A DNA stretch of 64,000 bases, from NCBI GenBank assembly GCA_037045535.1, contig JBAOHI010000082.1:124001-188000 (forward strand), written 5' to 3'. Source of the DNA: Competibacter_A sp037045535. Its GTDB lineage: Bacteria > Pseudomonadota > Gammaproteobacteria > Competibacterales > Competibacteraceae. The position numbers were made by a program, and so were the translations under genes. Below are positions 1 to 8,748 of this stretch, in pieces. The notes under the pieces were generated by a model. That model did no database searches. It was not told the origin of the DNA and saw nothing but the letters and a program-made list of their open reading frames with translations. Position 1 is the first letter of the stretch, and every line of letters begins with the position of its first letter.

Positions 1-1
1 G

Positions 2-838
2 TTGAACGTCAGCGCGACCGGCGTGTTGCGGCTAGCCGGGCTCGACGGCGGGCACGGCCATGAAACCAACTATTCGGCGGAAGAGATCAAGCTGATCGTG
101 CGCGGCAGTCATCCCACGGAAAAGCTAAATCAGGACGAATTGCAGGTGATAGCTTACACGTTGGATTTCAGCGATCTTGAAGTATCCGAACTGATGCGGC
201 CGATCAGTGAGGTCACGGGGTTATACCAAGCCCGCTCCCTGGGGCAAAATCTGGACACGATTTACCACAGCCGATTCAGCCGTTATCCGTACTTTGAGCG
301 GGATGGGGAAACCGCGCTGGGTATTATCCATCTGAAAGATCTGTTTCTGGCCCAGCAGCAGGGCAAGTCGATTGGAAATCTGAACGATTATCTGCGTCCG
401 GTGCAATACGTCGCGCCCAACACGCCCGCCGTGGAATTGTTCCGGCGGTTTCGCAAAGGGGCGCCGCATTTTGCCATCGTTGGCCAGAAAGGTGGCCGGG
501 CCGAAGGTTTTATCACGCTCGACGATATGTTGGGCGCCCTGGTCGGGGGTATCCGCGACGAATTTCGGCAGAATCAGAACGATTGGATCCGGTTGGACGA
601 CGATACGTTTATGGGCAAGGGCAGCCTGCCCATTTTTACCTTGGAACGGGTGCTGGGTATCGAGATTGAGAACGAAAACGTCGATTCGGTGGGTGGGCTG
701 GTCATGTGGAAACTGGGCGACGTACCGCACGAAGGCCAGAAAGTTGAGTTCGACCAGTTCGATGTGGTGGTGAAAAAGATGAACGGTCCCCGCATCATGT
801 TGGTGCGGGTTTATCCGAAGGAATCGGCGAGCAGTTAG
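2..838 (+). CDS. CorC/HlyC-type CBS-domain protein (UPF0053), C-terminal part, 5' truncated by the window edge
   Basis: Only the cytoplasmic half is present; the membrane DUF21/CNNM part lies upstream of the window. The sequence shows a linker (ending around TLDFSDLEVSELMRP), a pair of CBS repeats (about residues 60-190 of the fragment, with LGIIHLKDLF and GFITLDDMLGALVG), and a C-terminal CorC_HlyC domain with the typical SVGGLVMWKLGDVPHEG stretch. Family members are implicated in Mg2+/Co2+ efflux or regulation; no substrate can be read here. The 3' end overlaps the convergent 5-oxoprolinase reading frame by about 44 nt. The first codon shown is not the real start, because the domain architecture is incomplete. 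Confidence 0.85.
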   Translation: MNVSATGVLRLAGLDGGHGHETNYSAEEIKLIVRGSHPTEKLNQDELQVIAYTLDFSDLEVSELMRPISEVTGLYQARSLGQNLDTIYHSRFSRYPYFERDGETALGIIHLKDLFLAQQQGKSIGNLNDYLRPVQYVAPNTPAVELFRRFRKGAPHFAIVGQKGGRAEGFITLDDMLGALVGGIRDEFRQNQNDWIRLDDDTFMGKGSLPIFTLERVLGIEIENENVDSVGGLVMWKLGDVPHEGQKVEFDQFDVVVKKMNGPRIMLVRVYPKESASS

Positions 839-3800
839 GCGCCGGGGCGCGAGTGTCGCCATACCCCCCGCCGCCTGGCGTTTCGATGACGAACACATCG
901 CCAGCTTGCACGGTTATTTGAGCCGTACCCGGCAATTCCTCAATTCGACCATCGGCCCGCTCCACGGTATTGCGGCCCGTCAGGCCCGGTTTTCCACCCT
1001 CCAGGCCGTAGGGGGGAATGCGGCGATGACCGGACAAGATCGCGGCAGTCATCGGTTCCAGAAAGCGGATGCGTCGAACCACGCCATCGCCACCGTGCCA
1101 GCGGCCCGGGCCGCCGCTGTGCTCGCGGATGCGAAATTCCTCCATCCTGCACCGGAAGCCGCCATTCCAGCACCTCGGGGTCGGTCAGCCGGGAGTTGGT
1201 CATGTGGGTATGCACCGCCGAAGCGCCGTCGAAGCTGGGTCCGGCCCCGGCTCCGCCACACAGGGTTTCGTAGTATTGGTGGCGGTCGTTGCCGAAGGTG
1301 AAGTTGTTCATGGTCCCTTGGGCTGCCGCCATCACGCCGAGCGCCCCGTACAGGGCATCGACGATGCATTGTGACGTTTCCACATTGCCCGCCACTACCG
1401 CCGCCGGCGGACAGGGATCGAGCAGGCTACCTTTGGGGATGACGATCTCCAGCGGGCGCAGGCAACCCGCGTTGAGGGGGATGTCCTCGTCCACCAGGGT
1501 GCGGAATACGTACAGTACCGCCGCCAGACAGACTGCGCGGGGAGCGTTGAAATTGCTGGCCTGCTGGGGCGAGGTGCCGGTGAAGTCGATTTTAGCCGAG
1601 CGTCGCGCCCGGTCCAGGGTCACCGCGACGCGGATCACCGCACCGTTGTCCATCTCGTAGGCAAACGCGCCATCCCGCAGCCGATCCAGCGCTCGGCGTA
1701 CCTGTTCGGCAGCGTTGTCCTGGATGTGCCCCATGTAGGCGTTGACAGCTTCCAGGCCGAAGTGCGCCACCATGCGTCGCAGTTCTTGGGCGCCCTTTTC
1801 GTTGGCGGCGATTTGGGCGTGTAAATCGGCCAGATTTTGCCGAGGGTTGCGGACCGGCCAAGGGCCGGCGTTGAGCCGCTCCAGTAGCGCCTGCTCGCAA
1901 AAGCGGCCGCCGGCTACCAGTTGCAAGTTATCCAGCAATATACCCTCTTGATCGATGGTGGTGCTATCCGGTGGCATCGAGCCGGGCGTGATACCGCCGA
2001 TGTCGGCGTGATGGCCCCGCGAGGCGACGTAGAACAGCAAGTCCCGTCCCACCGCATCGAACACCGGGGTAATCACCGTGATGTCCGGCAGGTGAGTGCC
2101 GCCGTTGTAGGGGGCGTTGCTGGCGTAGGCGTCACCAGGCTGGAATTGGCCTTGATGGGCTTGAATAACGGCCTGCACCGCCTCACCCATCGAGCCGAGG
2201 TGTACCGGAATATGAGGCGCGTTAGCAATCAGTTGGCCGTTTCGATCGAACAGCGCGCAGGAAAAATCCAGCCGTTCCTTGATGTTGACCGAATGCGCGG
2301 TATTGGCTAGGGTCACGCCCATCTGTTCGGCGATGGCCATGAACAGGTTGTTGAACACTTCCAGCAAGATCGGGTCCGCATCGGTGCCGACCGCTACCCG
2401 TCGCGGGCGGGGCTGGTGGCGGGTCAGCACCAGATCGTGGCGGGTCGTGACCTCGGCTTGCCAGTCGGGTTCGATCAGAGTGGTGGCACCGGTTTCGCCA
2501 ATGATCGCCGGGCCGGCAATCCGGTGGCCGGGCCGCAGTGTCTCGCGCTGGTGGAGTGGGGCGATGAGACTGCAGCCGGTAAGGTGCAGCTGAATGTGCG
2601 CGGCGCAGGGCGGCAGTTCGCCGCCGACTTGCGGCGTTTCTGTGGGGTCGTCAAGATCGAAGCCCGCTCCGATGATTTCGACCGAAGCCGCTTCCACGAT
2701 CAAGCGTTTGTCGGGCATCGTGAAACCGTAACGTTGCCGGTGAGCGGCCTCAAAGCGGGCTTGCAATTCAGCGGCGTCGTCGCCGGTGACGCTCAAGGCG
2801 GTATCGCTGCCGGCGTAGCGCAGGCGGATCGTCCGCACAGCGCGAATCCGGACAGCGGGAATATCCTGCGCCATCATTTCGGTTCGACCGGTCTGCGCCA
2901 GTTCGGTGAAAATCCGCTGCAGCAGCGGCATCAAATCCGCCGTCAACGGCTCTTCAATCGCATGCTCTTTCAACAGCCGGGCATCGGCCAGCCCCATCCC
3001 GTAGGCGGACAAGACGCCGGCCAGGGGATGAATAAAGATGGTGGACATGCCCAAGGCGTCGGCTACCGCGCACGCATGTTGGCCCCCCGCGCCGCCGAAG
3101 CAGCACAGCGCATATTCGGTTGGGTCGTAGCCGCGCTGAGTAGAGATCTGCTTGATGGCGTTCGCCATGTTTTCGACGGCGATGGTCAGGAATCCCTCGG
3201 CGAGTTCCTCCACGCTGTAGATTTTGCCAACCGTGGTCCGGATATCGGCGGCTAGCGCCTCGAACTGGTGAATCACCGTTTCTCGATCTAGGGGCTGGTT
3301 CCGTTCGGGACCGAATACCGCCGGAAAGAAAGCCGGCTGAATCCGTCCTAGTAACAGATTGCAGTCGGTCACGGTGAGCGGCCCGCCGCGCCGGTAGCAG
3401 GCGGGTCCCGGATTGGCACCGGCGGATTCCGGGCCGACCCGCAGCCGGGTGCCGTCGAAGCGGCAGATCGAACCACCACCCGCGGCCACAGTGTGAACGT
3501 GCAGCATCGGCGCTCGCAGCCGTACCCCGGCGACCAGGGTGTCGAACGCACGCTCGTACTTGCCGGCGTAATGAGCGACATCGGTGGAAGTACCGCCCAT
3601 GTCGAAAGTGATGATCTTGTCGAATCCGGCGCGGGCAGCGGCGCGGGCGGCACCGACGATACCACCGGCTGGACCGGACAAGATGCTGTCCTTACCCTGG
3701 AAATGCCGGGCGTCAGCCAAGCCGCCGTTGGACTGCATGAACAGCAGTCGCGTCTGACCCAGCTCGCTGGCCACGCGATCGATATGGCGGCGCAGAATCG

Positions 3801-4485
3801 GTGACAAATACGCATCGACGACCGTGGTATCGCCACGCCCGACCAATTTCATCAGTGGGCTGATTTGGTGCGAGACCGAAATCTGAGTGAAGCCGATGTC
3901 CCGCGCTAGCTCCGCCGCTTGTCGCTCGTGCGCCGGATGGCGATACCCGTGCAGGAACACGATGGCGATGGCGCGAATACCAGCGCGATAGGCGTCTTCC
4001 AGTAGTGCGCGAGCGCTGGCGGGATCAAATGGGACAATGGTTTCCCCTCGTGCCGAGAGCCGTTCCCGCGCTTCCACCACCCGCTCGTAGAGCAATTCCG
4101 GCAGCACGATGTGGCGGGCGAACAGTTTGGGCCGATTTTGGTAACTAATCCGCAGGGCGTCGCGAAAGCCCTGAGTGATCAGCAGCAAAGTGCGGTCGCC
4201 CTTGCGTTCCAGCAAGGCATTGGTTGCAACGGTGGTGCCCATCTTGACCGCCGCGATCCGGTCGGCGGGGATCGGCTCGGTCGGTGCCACGCCCAGCAGG
4301 TCGCGGATGCCTTGCAGGGCGGCATCGGCGTAATACTCGGGATTGTCCGACAACAGCTTGCGCGTCACCAACCGACCGTCGGGGTGCCGGGCGACCACGT
4401 CGGTGAAAGTACCACCCCGGTCGATCCAGAACTGCCACTGGCCGGCGGTAGGAACGGCGGATTCAGGGGGACGGGTCGATGTCAC
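795..4485 (-). CDS. oplAH: 5-oxoprolinase / hydantoinase A+B fusion, with a frameshift near the C-terminus
   Basis: Single-chain HyuA-HyuB fusion expected to hydrolyse 5-oxoproline to glutamate using ATP. The N-terminus has the Hydant_A_N signature (DRGGTFTDVVARHPDG), then the ATPase-like FDMGGTSTDV segment near residue 295, then the HyuB half from about residue 710 (FNNLFMAIAEQMGVTL). The long frame, from a GTG at 4485, runs to 940 but its last ~65 residues are nonsense. The expected family tail (EEFRIREHSGGPGRWHGGDG ... GDVFVIETPGGGGYG) lies in another frame at 795-1145. The switch is at about 1143-1152 and needs a one-base change. Joined length is about 1,228 aa, normal for the family. It is either a real pseudogene or an assembly error. 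Confidence 0.85.
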
Positions 4486-4771
4486 GTTCTTTTAAAGTGT
4501 TTGGCGCGTAGGGCTATCGAGTTTGGCAGCAGACGTGAGTCCAAGTTTTAAAGGCGGGGTAGGGGGCGAGATTATAGCAAAGCCCATCTTTTCGCTTGGG
4601 GTAAGTCAATTCTAGATAACCCTACTCGCCGCGTGCATCGAAAGTGGCGGCTTTATCGCGCCGTTTCTGTTTCCGGAAAGCTACAATGCCGACACTTTCA
4701 AAACGCGGAAGCTGCTCGCAAAGAAAGGCGCGAAGCTTCTCCTTCTACCCCCTTGTTTGTCATAAAGCCAT
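4486..4771. other. Intergenic spacer between oplAH and the binding-protein gene
   Basis: About 290 nt between two minus-strand genes. It should hold the oplAH promoter and the end of the upstream transcript. A weak inverted repeat (GAAGCT ... AGCTTC, about 4709-4739) is visible but lacks a convincing U-tract. No coding signal was recognised; the short plus-strand ORFs here resemble no family. Confidence 0.4.
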
Positions 4772-6040
4772 CTATTGGAAGATCTTACCCAATTGTTGGG
4801 GTGTGGCGCTTTTCAGTTCTCCGCCATCGAGATAGCTCAGTTGCACCAAATCGGAACCTTGATTATCGTTGGTAAAATCTAATTTTAAACCGCCTAAATC
4901 AAAAGTTCGGCCGCGCACGGTTTTCAGAAAATTCTCGCGGGTAATATCACCTTTAATATCGCGTGTGATGGCTAGAAACATCTTGCCAACCACGAACCCT
5001 TCCAATGACACGTAATTCAGCTGATCTCCGAGAGCTTTGCGGGCTTCTTCCACGATAGGTAGGGATGAATCCAAGGCTGGCACAACGTTGGTGATGATAA
5101 CTCCGTTAGTGATTTTATAAGCCTCTACGGCTTTTAGTAGATAGTCGGTACCGGTAAAGGACACAGCGCTGACGACCCAATTGTCGCCTTTGAGGCGGGA
5201 ATAGCCGATAAAATCAGCAATTGGAGCATAGGTTCCAACGGTTACGATAAGGCGACAGTGTGTGTTGGCTGTTTTCTCCCACCGTTTCAGTGATAGATAA
5301 CCCTCCCTCACGATTTTCCCATTACGCAAATAGACGCCCACCGGACCTACATTGTTACGGGCGGGTTCTTCTCCTGGCATGGCAAGGATTTGCTCCAATT
5401 TACTGATAGTCTCGGCCATGCCGGGTTGCTTCGCTAGCGCCACCTTGAGTCCCGATATGCCGGCCATGCCATAAGCGTCGTTTTGGACGAAGGCGCAAAT
5501 CTCCTGGGGTTTCACGCCTGCGGCGAGGGCAGTTTCGACCGTGGTGGCGATTTCCTGAACATAACTGGCACGAAAGTTAATGATGTCGCCGACACCGGGC
5601 CGCAAGAGATCGGCACCGGTGAAAAACCCGACGGCAGGGACTTTATTCGTGGCTAGAATCGGCAAGGCGACTTTCGCTGTGGGAGTACCCACGTTGCCTA
5701 GCATGAGGAATATTCCCTGGTTGATGAGCTGTTGGGTAGCCTTAACTGTCTCAGTAGGGGTGTAATAATCATTTAGCACAACGAGTTTAATAGAATGGTT
5801 TTGGATTTTTTCTCCATTGAGCGCAGCTTCAATACCCGCTTTCATTCCTAGGCCAAGCCCTTTGGATGCGCCGTTCAAATCCATTACTCCACCGATTTGT
5901 ATAGTGGTACCGGTCACCCCGGCTTCCTCTGCTGAGGCTTGAATAGCATTCGCCGCTATTAAGCAGGTAGCGAGCAATAAGTAAGACTTCACTGCTACTG
6001 GCTTTTTGAGGATTTTTAACATTTGGCTGAACGTAAGCAT
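4772..6040 (-). CDS. Periplasmic substrate-binding protein, branched-chain amino acid type (Peripla_BP_6)
   Basis: An N-terminal signal peptide (KSYLLLATCLIAANAIQASA) is followed by the type I periplasmic-binding fold: TIQIGGVMDLNGASKGLGLG, then VKATQQLINQGIFLMLGNVGTPT and NKVPAVGFFTGADLLRPG, as in LivK-like and amide/urea-binding proteins. It probably captures an amino acid or related small molecule, but no ABC permease or ATPase gene lies next to it, so the ligand is open. The start at 6040 has an AGGAAAT ribosome-binding site about 9 nt upstream; an internal Met at 6022 is the alternative. The gene is visibly more AT-rich than most of the window, as is the region upstream, which hints at a different origin. 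Confidence 0.85.
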   Translation of the reverse strand: MLTFSQMLKILKKPVAVKSYLLLATCLIAANAIQASAEEAGVTGTTIQIGGVMDLNGASKGLGLGMKAGIEAALNGEKIQNHSIKLVVLNDYYTPTETVKATQQLINQGIFLMLGNVGTPTAKVALPILATNKVPAVGFFTGADLLRPGVGDIINFRASYVQEIATTVETALAAGVKPQEICAFVQNDAYGMAGISGLKVALAKQPGMAETISKLEQILAMPGEEPARNNVGPVGVYLRNGKIVREGYLSLKRWEKTANTHCRLIVTVGTYAPIADFIGYSRLKGDNWVVSAVSFTGTDYLLKAVEAYKITNGVIITNVVPALDSSLPIVEEARKALGDQLNYVSLEGFVVGKMFLAITRDIKGDITRENFLKTVRGRTFDLGGLKLDFTNDNQGSDLVQLSYLDGGELKSATPQQLGKIFQ

Positions 6041-6202
6041 GGCTATTTATTTCCTGAAATTTTGCTTTTTTTTAACAGAAACTTTGGCAAGATTTCACTT
6101 GGTGAGATTGTTGGAGCTGGTGATTCCATCCCCAATCACTTTGAGCTATTCCCGGCGGTGTGCCAGGAGCGTTTTCACCTCGACTGTCCGACCCTTGGGC
6201 TT

Positions 6203-6437
6203 TCAAGTACGATCTGCTTGAAAGTTAGTAAGCGTATAGTGTGTGATGCGTTTTTTTGCATACCCAAGTTCTTTAGCGATGTCCATCTGGTTTTGCTGGG
6301 TGAAGTTCTCGAAGTCCAGCTTCCCGGATAGGTGCATCAGAACTTTTATGGTTGCCTCGGTCATGTCCGGGCCTTTGACGATCTCTCGGTAATCCTAGAT
6401 CGCTGCGGTATCAAACCATACAGCCTTGCATAACCTC
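6203..6437 (-). pseudogene. Decayed helix-turn-helix gene, RepL-like winged-HTH remnant
   Basis: Reading the minus strand gives AVWFDTAAI, a TAG stop, then DYREIVKGPDMTEATIKVL and MHLSGKLDFENFTQQNQMD, then IAKELGYAKKRIT, and a stop at 6203-6205. The segment with LDFENF and MDIAKELGYAKKRI resembles the winged HTH of RepL-type plasmid replication regulators. Homologues would continue with a recognition helix such as xVSRAIKxL, but here the frame breaks. A short intact ORF from an ATG at 6364 (53 aa) exists, but the in-frame stop upstream and the abrupt end favour a remnant. The family name is from memory of the motif and needs a profile search. Plasmid or phage ancestry is inference. Confidence 0.45.
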
Positions 6438-6492
6438 CCCAGTCTGTCAGTTTGCCTGTTCTACGCGCTTTTATATTTCCCCCTCATTGAGT

Positions 6493-6526
6493 AATCAAAT
6501 ATAATATTAAATAATCATATTTGATT
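6493..6526. repeat. Perfect 10-bp inverted repeat in an AT-rich island
   Basis: AATCAAATAT at 6493-6502 is exactly repeated in inverse orientation at 6517-6526, with a 14-nt AT-only core apart from one C. It sits in a strongly AT-rich stretch (about 6465-6570) unlike the surrounding DNA. It could be an operator, a mobile-element end or an old replication or attachment site. There is no U-tract arrangement that would make it a terminator. Confidence 0.6.
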
Positions 6527-6726
6527 CTTGTTGTCAATATAATATTACTATCGTCAAGCTAATTTAATTGTCGGTAGTGTCTGTCAAGGTGTAAATTCCG
6601 AAGGTGAGCTACGGCTGGACTGAAGGTTTAAGTGATTTTGACAGTTGTGAGGGATGGAAATGGTAGCGACTAATAGCGAGGATTCGCAACGAAAGGCATT
6701 CCAACCTGAAACTGGGAGCTAGCCAT

Positions 6727-7638
6727 TTGAAAGAGCGGGGATTGCGGATCTGGCGGTTCAGCGATGGCAAGGCCGGCCACGATAACCAGAGTCGGGGTTT
6801 AATCGAAGCGCTGGGCCGACTGCGCCCAGTCGAAGCGATCGAGCTGTCACCGCTGCCCAACATTCAGGCGATGGTCGCTTGGTTGCAGTCTCCACTGGCC
6901 TGGCGGACCTTGTTGACGCCAGATTTGCTGGTCGGCGCTGGCCATCGCACCCATCTTTCCCTGTTGGCTGCCCGCCATAACAGAGGCGGCAGAGCGGTAG
7001 TACTGATGCGGCCCAGCTTGCCTTTAACCTTATTCGATCTGTGCCTGATCCCCGAGCACGATTTGCCGCCAGTCCGTCCGAATGTTCTCGCCACGCGCGG
7101 CGCCTTGAATCGCATCCGACCCTCTTCAACCCTGGAACCCGATCGAGGCTTGCTGCTGATCGGCGGTCCCTCGGCGCATTTCGGCTGGGACGACGCAGGC
7201 CTTCGCCGGCAAATTGACACCATTCTCGCCGCCGCCCCGGCGATGCGATGGACTCTGACCACGTCGCGTCGTACGCCGCCCAACTTTTTGGAAAACTGGC
7301 GCGGCGTTTCCGAATCGCGATTGACCGTAATCGCTGTCACCGAAACCGGTCCGGACTGGTTGCCGGCGCAGTTGGCGCGGGTAGGCCAGGCGTGGGTTAC
7401 GGCCGATAGCGTGTCGATGGTGTATGAGGCACTGACCGCCGGTGCAGCGGTGGGCGTGCTGGACGTGCCGCTAAAACGGCCGAACCGCATCGGCCGGGGA
7501 CTCGAACGATTGGCCGCGCAAGGTTGGGTGACCTTTTTCGAGGACTGGCAGCGGACCTCGCAGCTCTCGCGCCCTGTCGGGGCGTTCGACGAGGCCGACC
7601 GCTGTGCTCACCGGATCGTCGAGCAATGGTTCGCCTGA
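6727..7638 (+). CDS. ELM1/GtrOC1-family protein (DUF1022)
   Basis: About 303 aa. The start (LRIWRFSDGKAGHDNQSRGL) and the later GGPSAHFGWD and DSVSMVYEALTAGAAVGVL stretches are characteristic of the ELM1-like family, which has a GT-B-like fold in bacteria and shares its name with the plant mitochondrial fission factor. The biochemical role in bacteria is unsettled; a sugar-nucleotide or glycosyltransferase-related role is usually inferred from surface-polysaccharide neighbourhoods. No upstream ATG exists before an in-frame stop at 6664. The TTG at 6727 is preceded by GGGAG at 6714-6718, which decides the start. Its 3' end overlaps the next gene by 13 nt, so the two are translationally coupled. 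Confidence 0.8.
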   Translation: MKERGLRIWRFSDGKAGHDNQSRGLIEALGRLRPVEAIELSPLPNIQAMVAWLQSPLAWRTLLTPDLLVGAGHRTHLSLLAARHNRGGRAVVLMRPSLPLTLFDLCLIPEHDLPPVRPNVLATRGALNRIRPSSTLEPDRGLLLIGGPSAHFGWDDAGLRRQIDTILAAAPAMRWTLTTSRRTPPNFLENWRGVSESRLTVIAVTETGPDWLPAQLARVGQAWVTADSVSMVYEALTAGAAVGVLDVPLKRPNRIGRGLERLAAQGWVTFFEDWQRTSQLSRPVGAFDEADRCAHRIVEQWFA

Positions 7639-8744
7639 GCGTGGCACAGCTGGTGCCGGCCTTGAATGGCGGTGGCGTGGAGCGCGGCACGTTGGAAGTA
7701 GCTCGGGAACTGGTCCGGCAAGGCCATCGCGCCGTAGTGATTTCCGCCGGGGGGCGACTGGTTCCGGAGCTGCTGCGCGACGGCGCCGAACATGTGACTT
7801 GGCCGCTCGGTGCCAAGTCCCCATGGACTTTACGCTGGATCCGACCGCTACGGCGCTGGCTGGCCGAGCAGCGTATCGACATTTTGCATGCTCGCTCCCG
7901 GTTGCCAGCCTGGATCGGCTGGCTGGCGTGGCGGGGCATGGACCCATTGACCCGGCCTCGCTTCGTCACCACGGTACATGGGCTGTATTCGGTTTCCCGC
8001 TACAGCGCCGTCATGACTCGGGGCGAGCGGGTGGTTGCCGTCTCCGAAACCGTGCGCTCCTATTTGCAACGTCACTATCCTGAACTACCGGCGGAGCGTG
8101 TCCAGGTTATTCAGCGCGGGGTGGACCCGGCGGCCTTTCCCTACGGCTATCGTCCCCCGTCCGACTGGCGGGCGGCTTGGGATCGGCAATACCCGCAACT
8201 GCGGGAAGCATCGGTACTAACCTTGCCTGGCCGCTTGAGCCGGCTGAAGGGTCACGAGGATTTCATCGAGCTGATCGCCCGCTTGCGAGCCGGGGGATCG
8301 GCAGTTTGTGGTTTGATCGTCGGTGGTCCCGAGCCGCGTCGGCAACGCTACGCCGATTGGTTACGGGATTCGGTCCGGGCGCGGGGGCTGGAGGATACTG
8401 TTCTGTTTACCGGCCATCGGAACGATATGCGCGAAATTTACGCCGTTTCCACTCTGGTGCTGTCGCTGTCGGCCAAGCCGGAGTCCTTCGGGCGAACCGT
8501 ATTGGAGGCGCTCAGTCTCGGTACGCCGGTGATCGGCTACGATCACGGCGGGGTCGGCGAGATCCTGCGCCGGATCTATCCGGCGGGCTTGACGGGGGCG
8601 GGCGATCTGGATGCCCTAACCGAACAAGTGCGGACCTTGTTGACCGACGCACCGACCGTGCCGCCCGATCCGGCCTATCCCTTGAGCCGGATGCTGGACG
8701 AAACGCTGGCGCTATATGAAACCTTGCAGCGGATTAGCCGGTAG
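7626..8744 (+). CDS. GT4-family glycosyltransferase (group 1)
   Basis: 372 aa from the ATG at 7626, inside the end of the ELM1-like gene. The N-terminal Rossmann half shows LVPALNGGGVERGTLEVARE and HARSRLPAWIGWLA; the C-terminal half has GRLSRLKGHEDFIELIA and the donor-binding stretch KPESFGRTVLEALSLGTPVI with the GT4 EX7E-type glutamates. Such enzymes add sugars to lipopolysaccharide core or other envelope glycans. Pairing with an ELM1-like protein supports an envelope role, but the sugar is unknown. Only 4 nt separate its stop from the stop of the convergent glycosidase gene. The longer upstream extension of the frame (from 7524) lies inside the neighbouring gene and was discarded. Confidence 0.85.
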   Translation: MVRLSVAQLVPALNGGGVERGTLEVARELVRQGHRAVVISAGGRLVPELLRDGAEHVTWPLGAKSPWTLRWIRPLRRWLAEQRIDILHARSRLPAWIGWLAWRGMDPLTRPRFVTTVHGLYSVSRYSAVMTRGERVVAVSETVRSYLQRHYPELPAERVQVIQRGVDPAAFPYGYRPPSDWRAAWDRQYPQLREASVLTLPGRLSRLKGHEDFIELIARLRAGGSAVCGLIVGGPEPRRQRYADWLRDSVRARGLEDTVLFTGHRNDMREIYAVSTLVLSLSAKPESFGRTVLEALSLGTPVIGYDHGGVGEILRRIYPAGLTGAGDLDALTEQVRTLLTDAPTVPPDPAYPLSRMLDETLALYETLQRISR

Positions 8745-8748
8745 ACAC

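Noticed and set aside
2416..3255. Long plus-strand ORF (279 aa) opposite oplAH
   Set aside because: Mirror of a strongly conserved coding strand; its translation resembles no family and is explained by GC-rich codon use.
6023..6331. Plus-strand ORF of 102 aa in the AT-rich island
   Set aside because: The opposite strand of the same DNA gives a recognisable HTH sequence; the plus translation resembles nothing.
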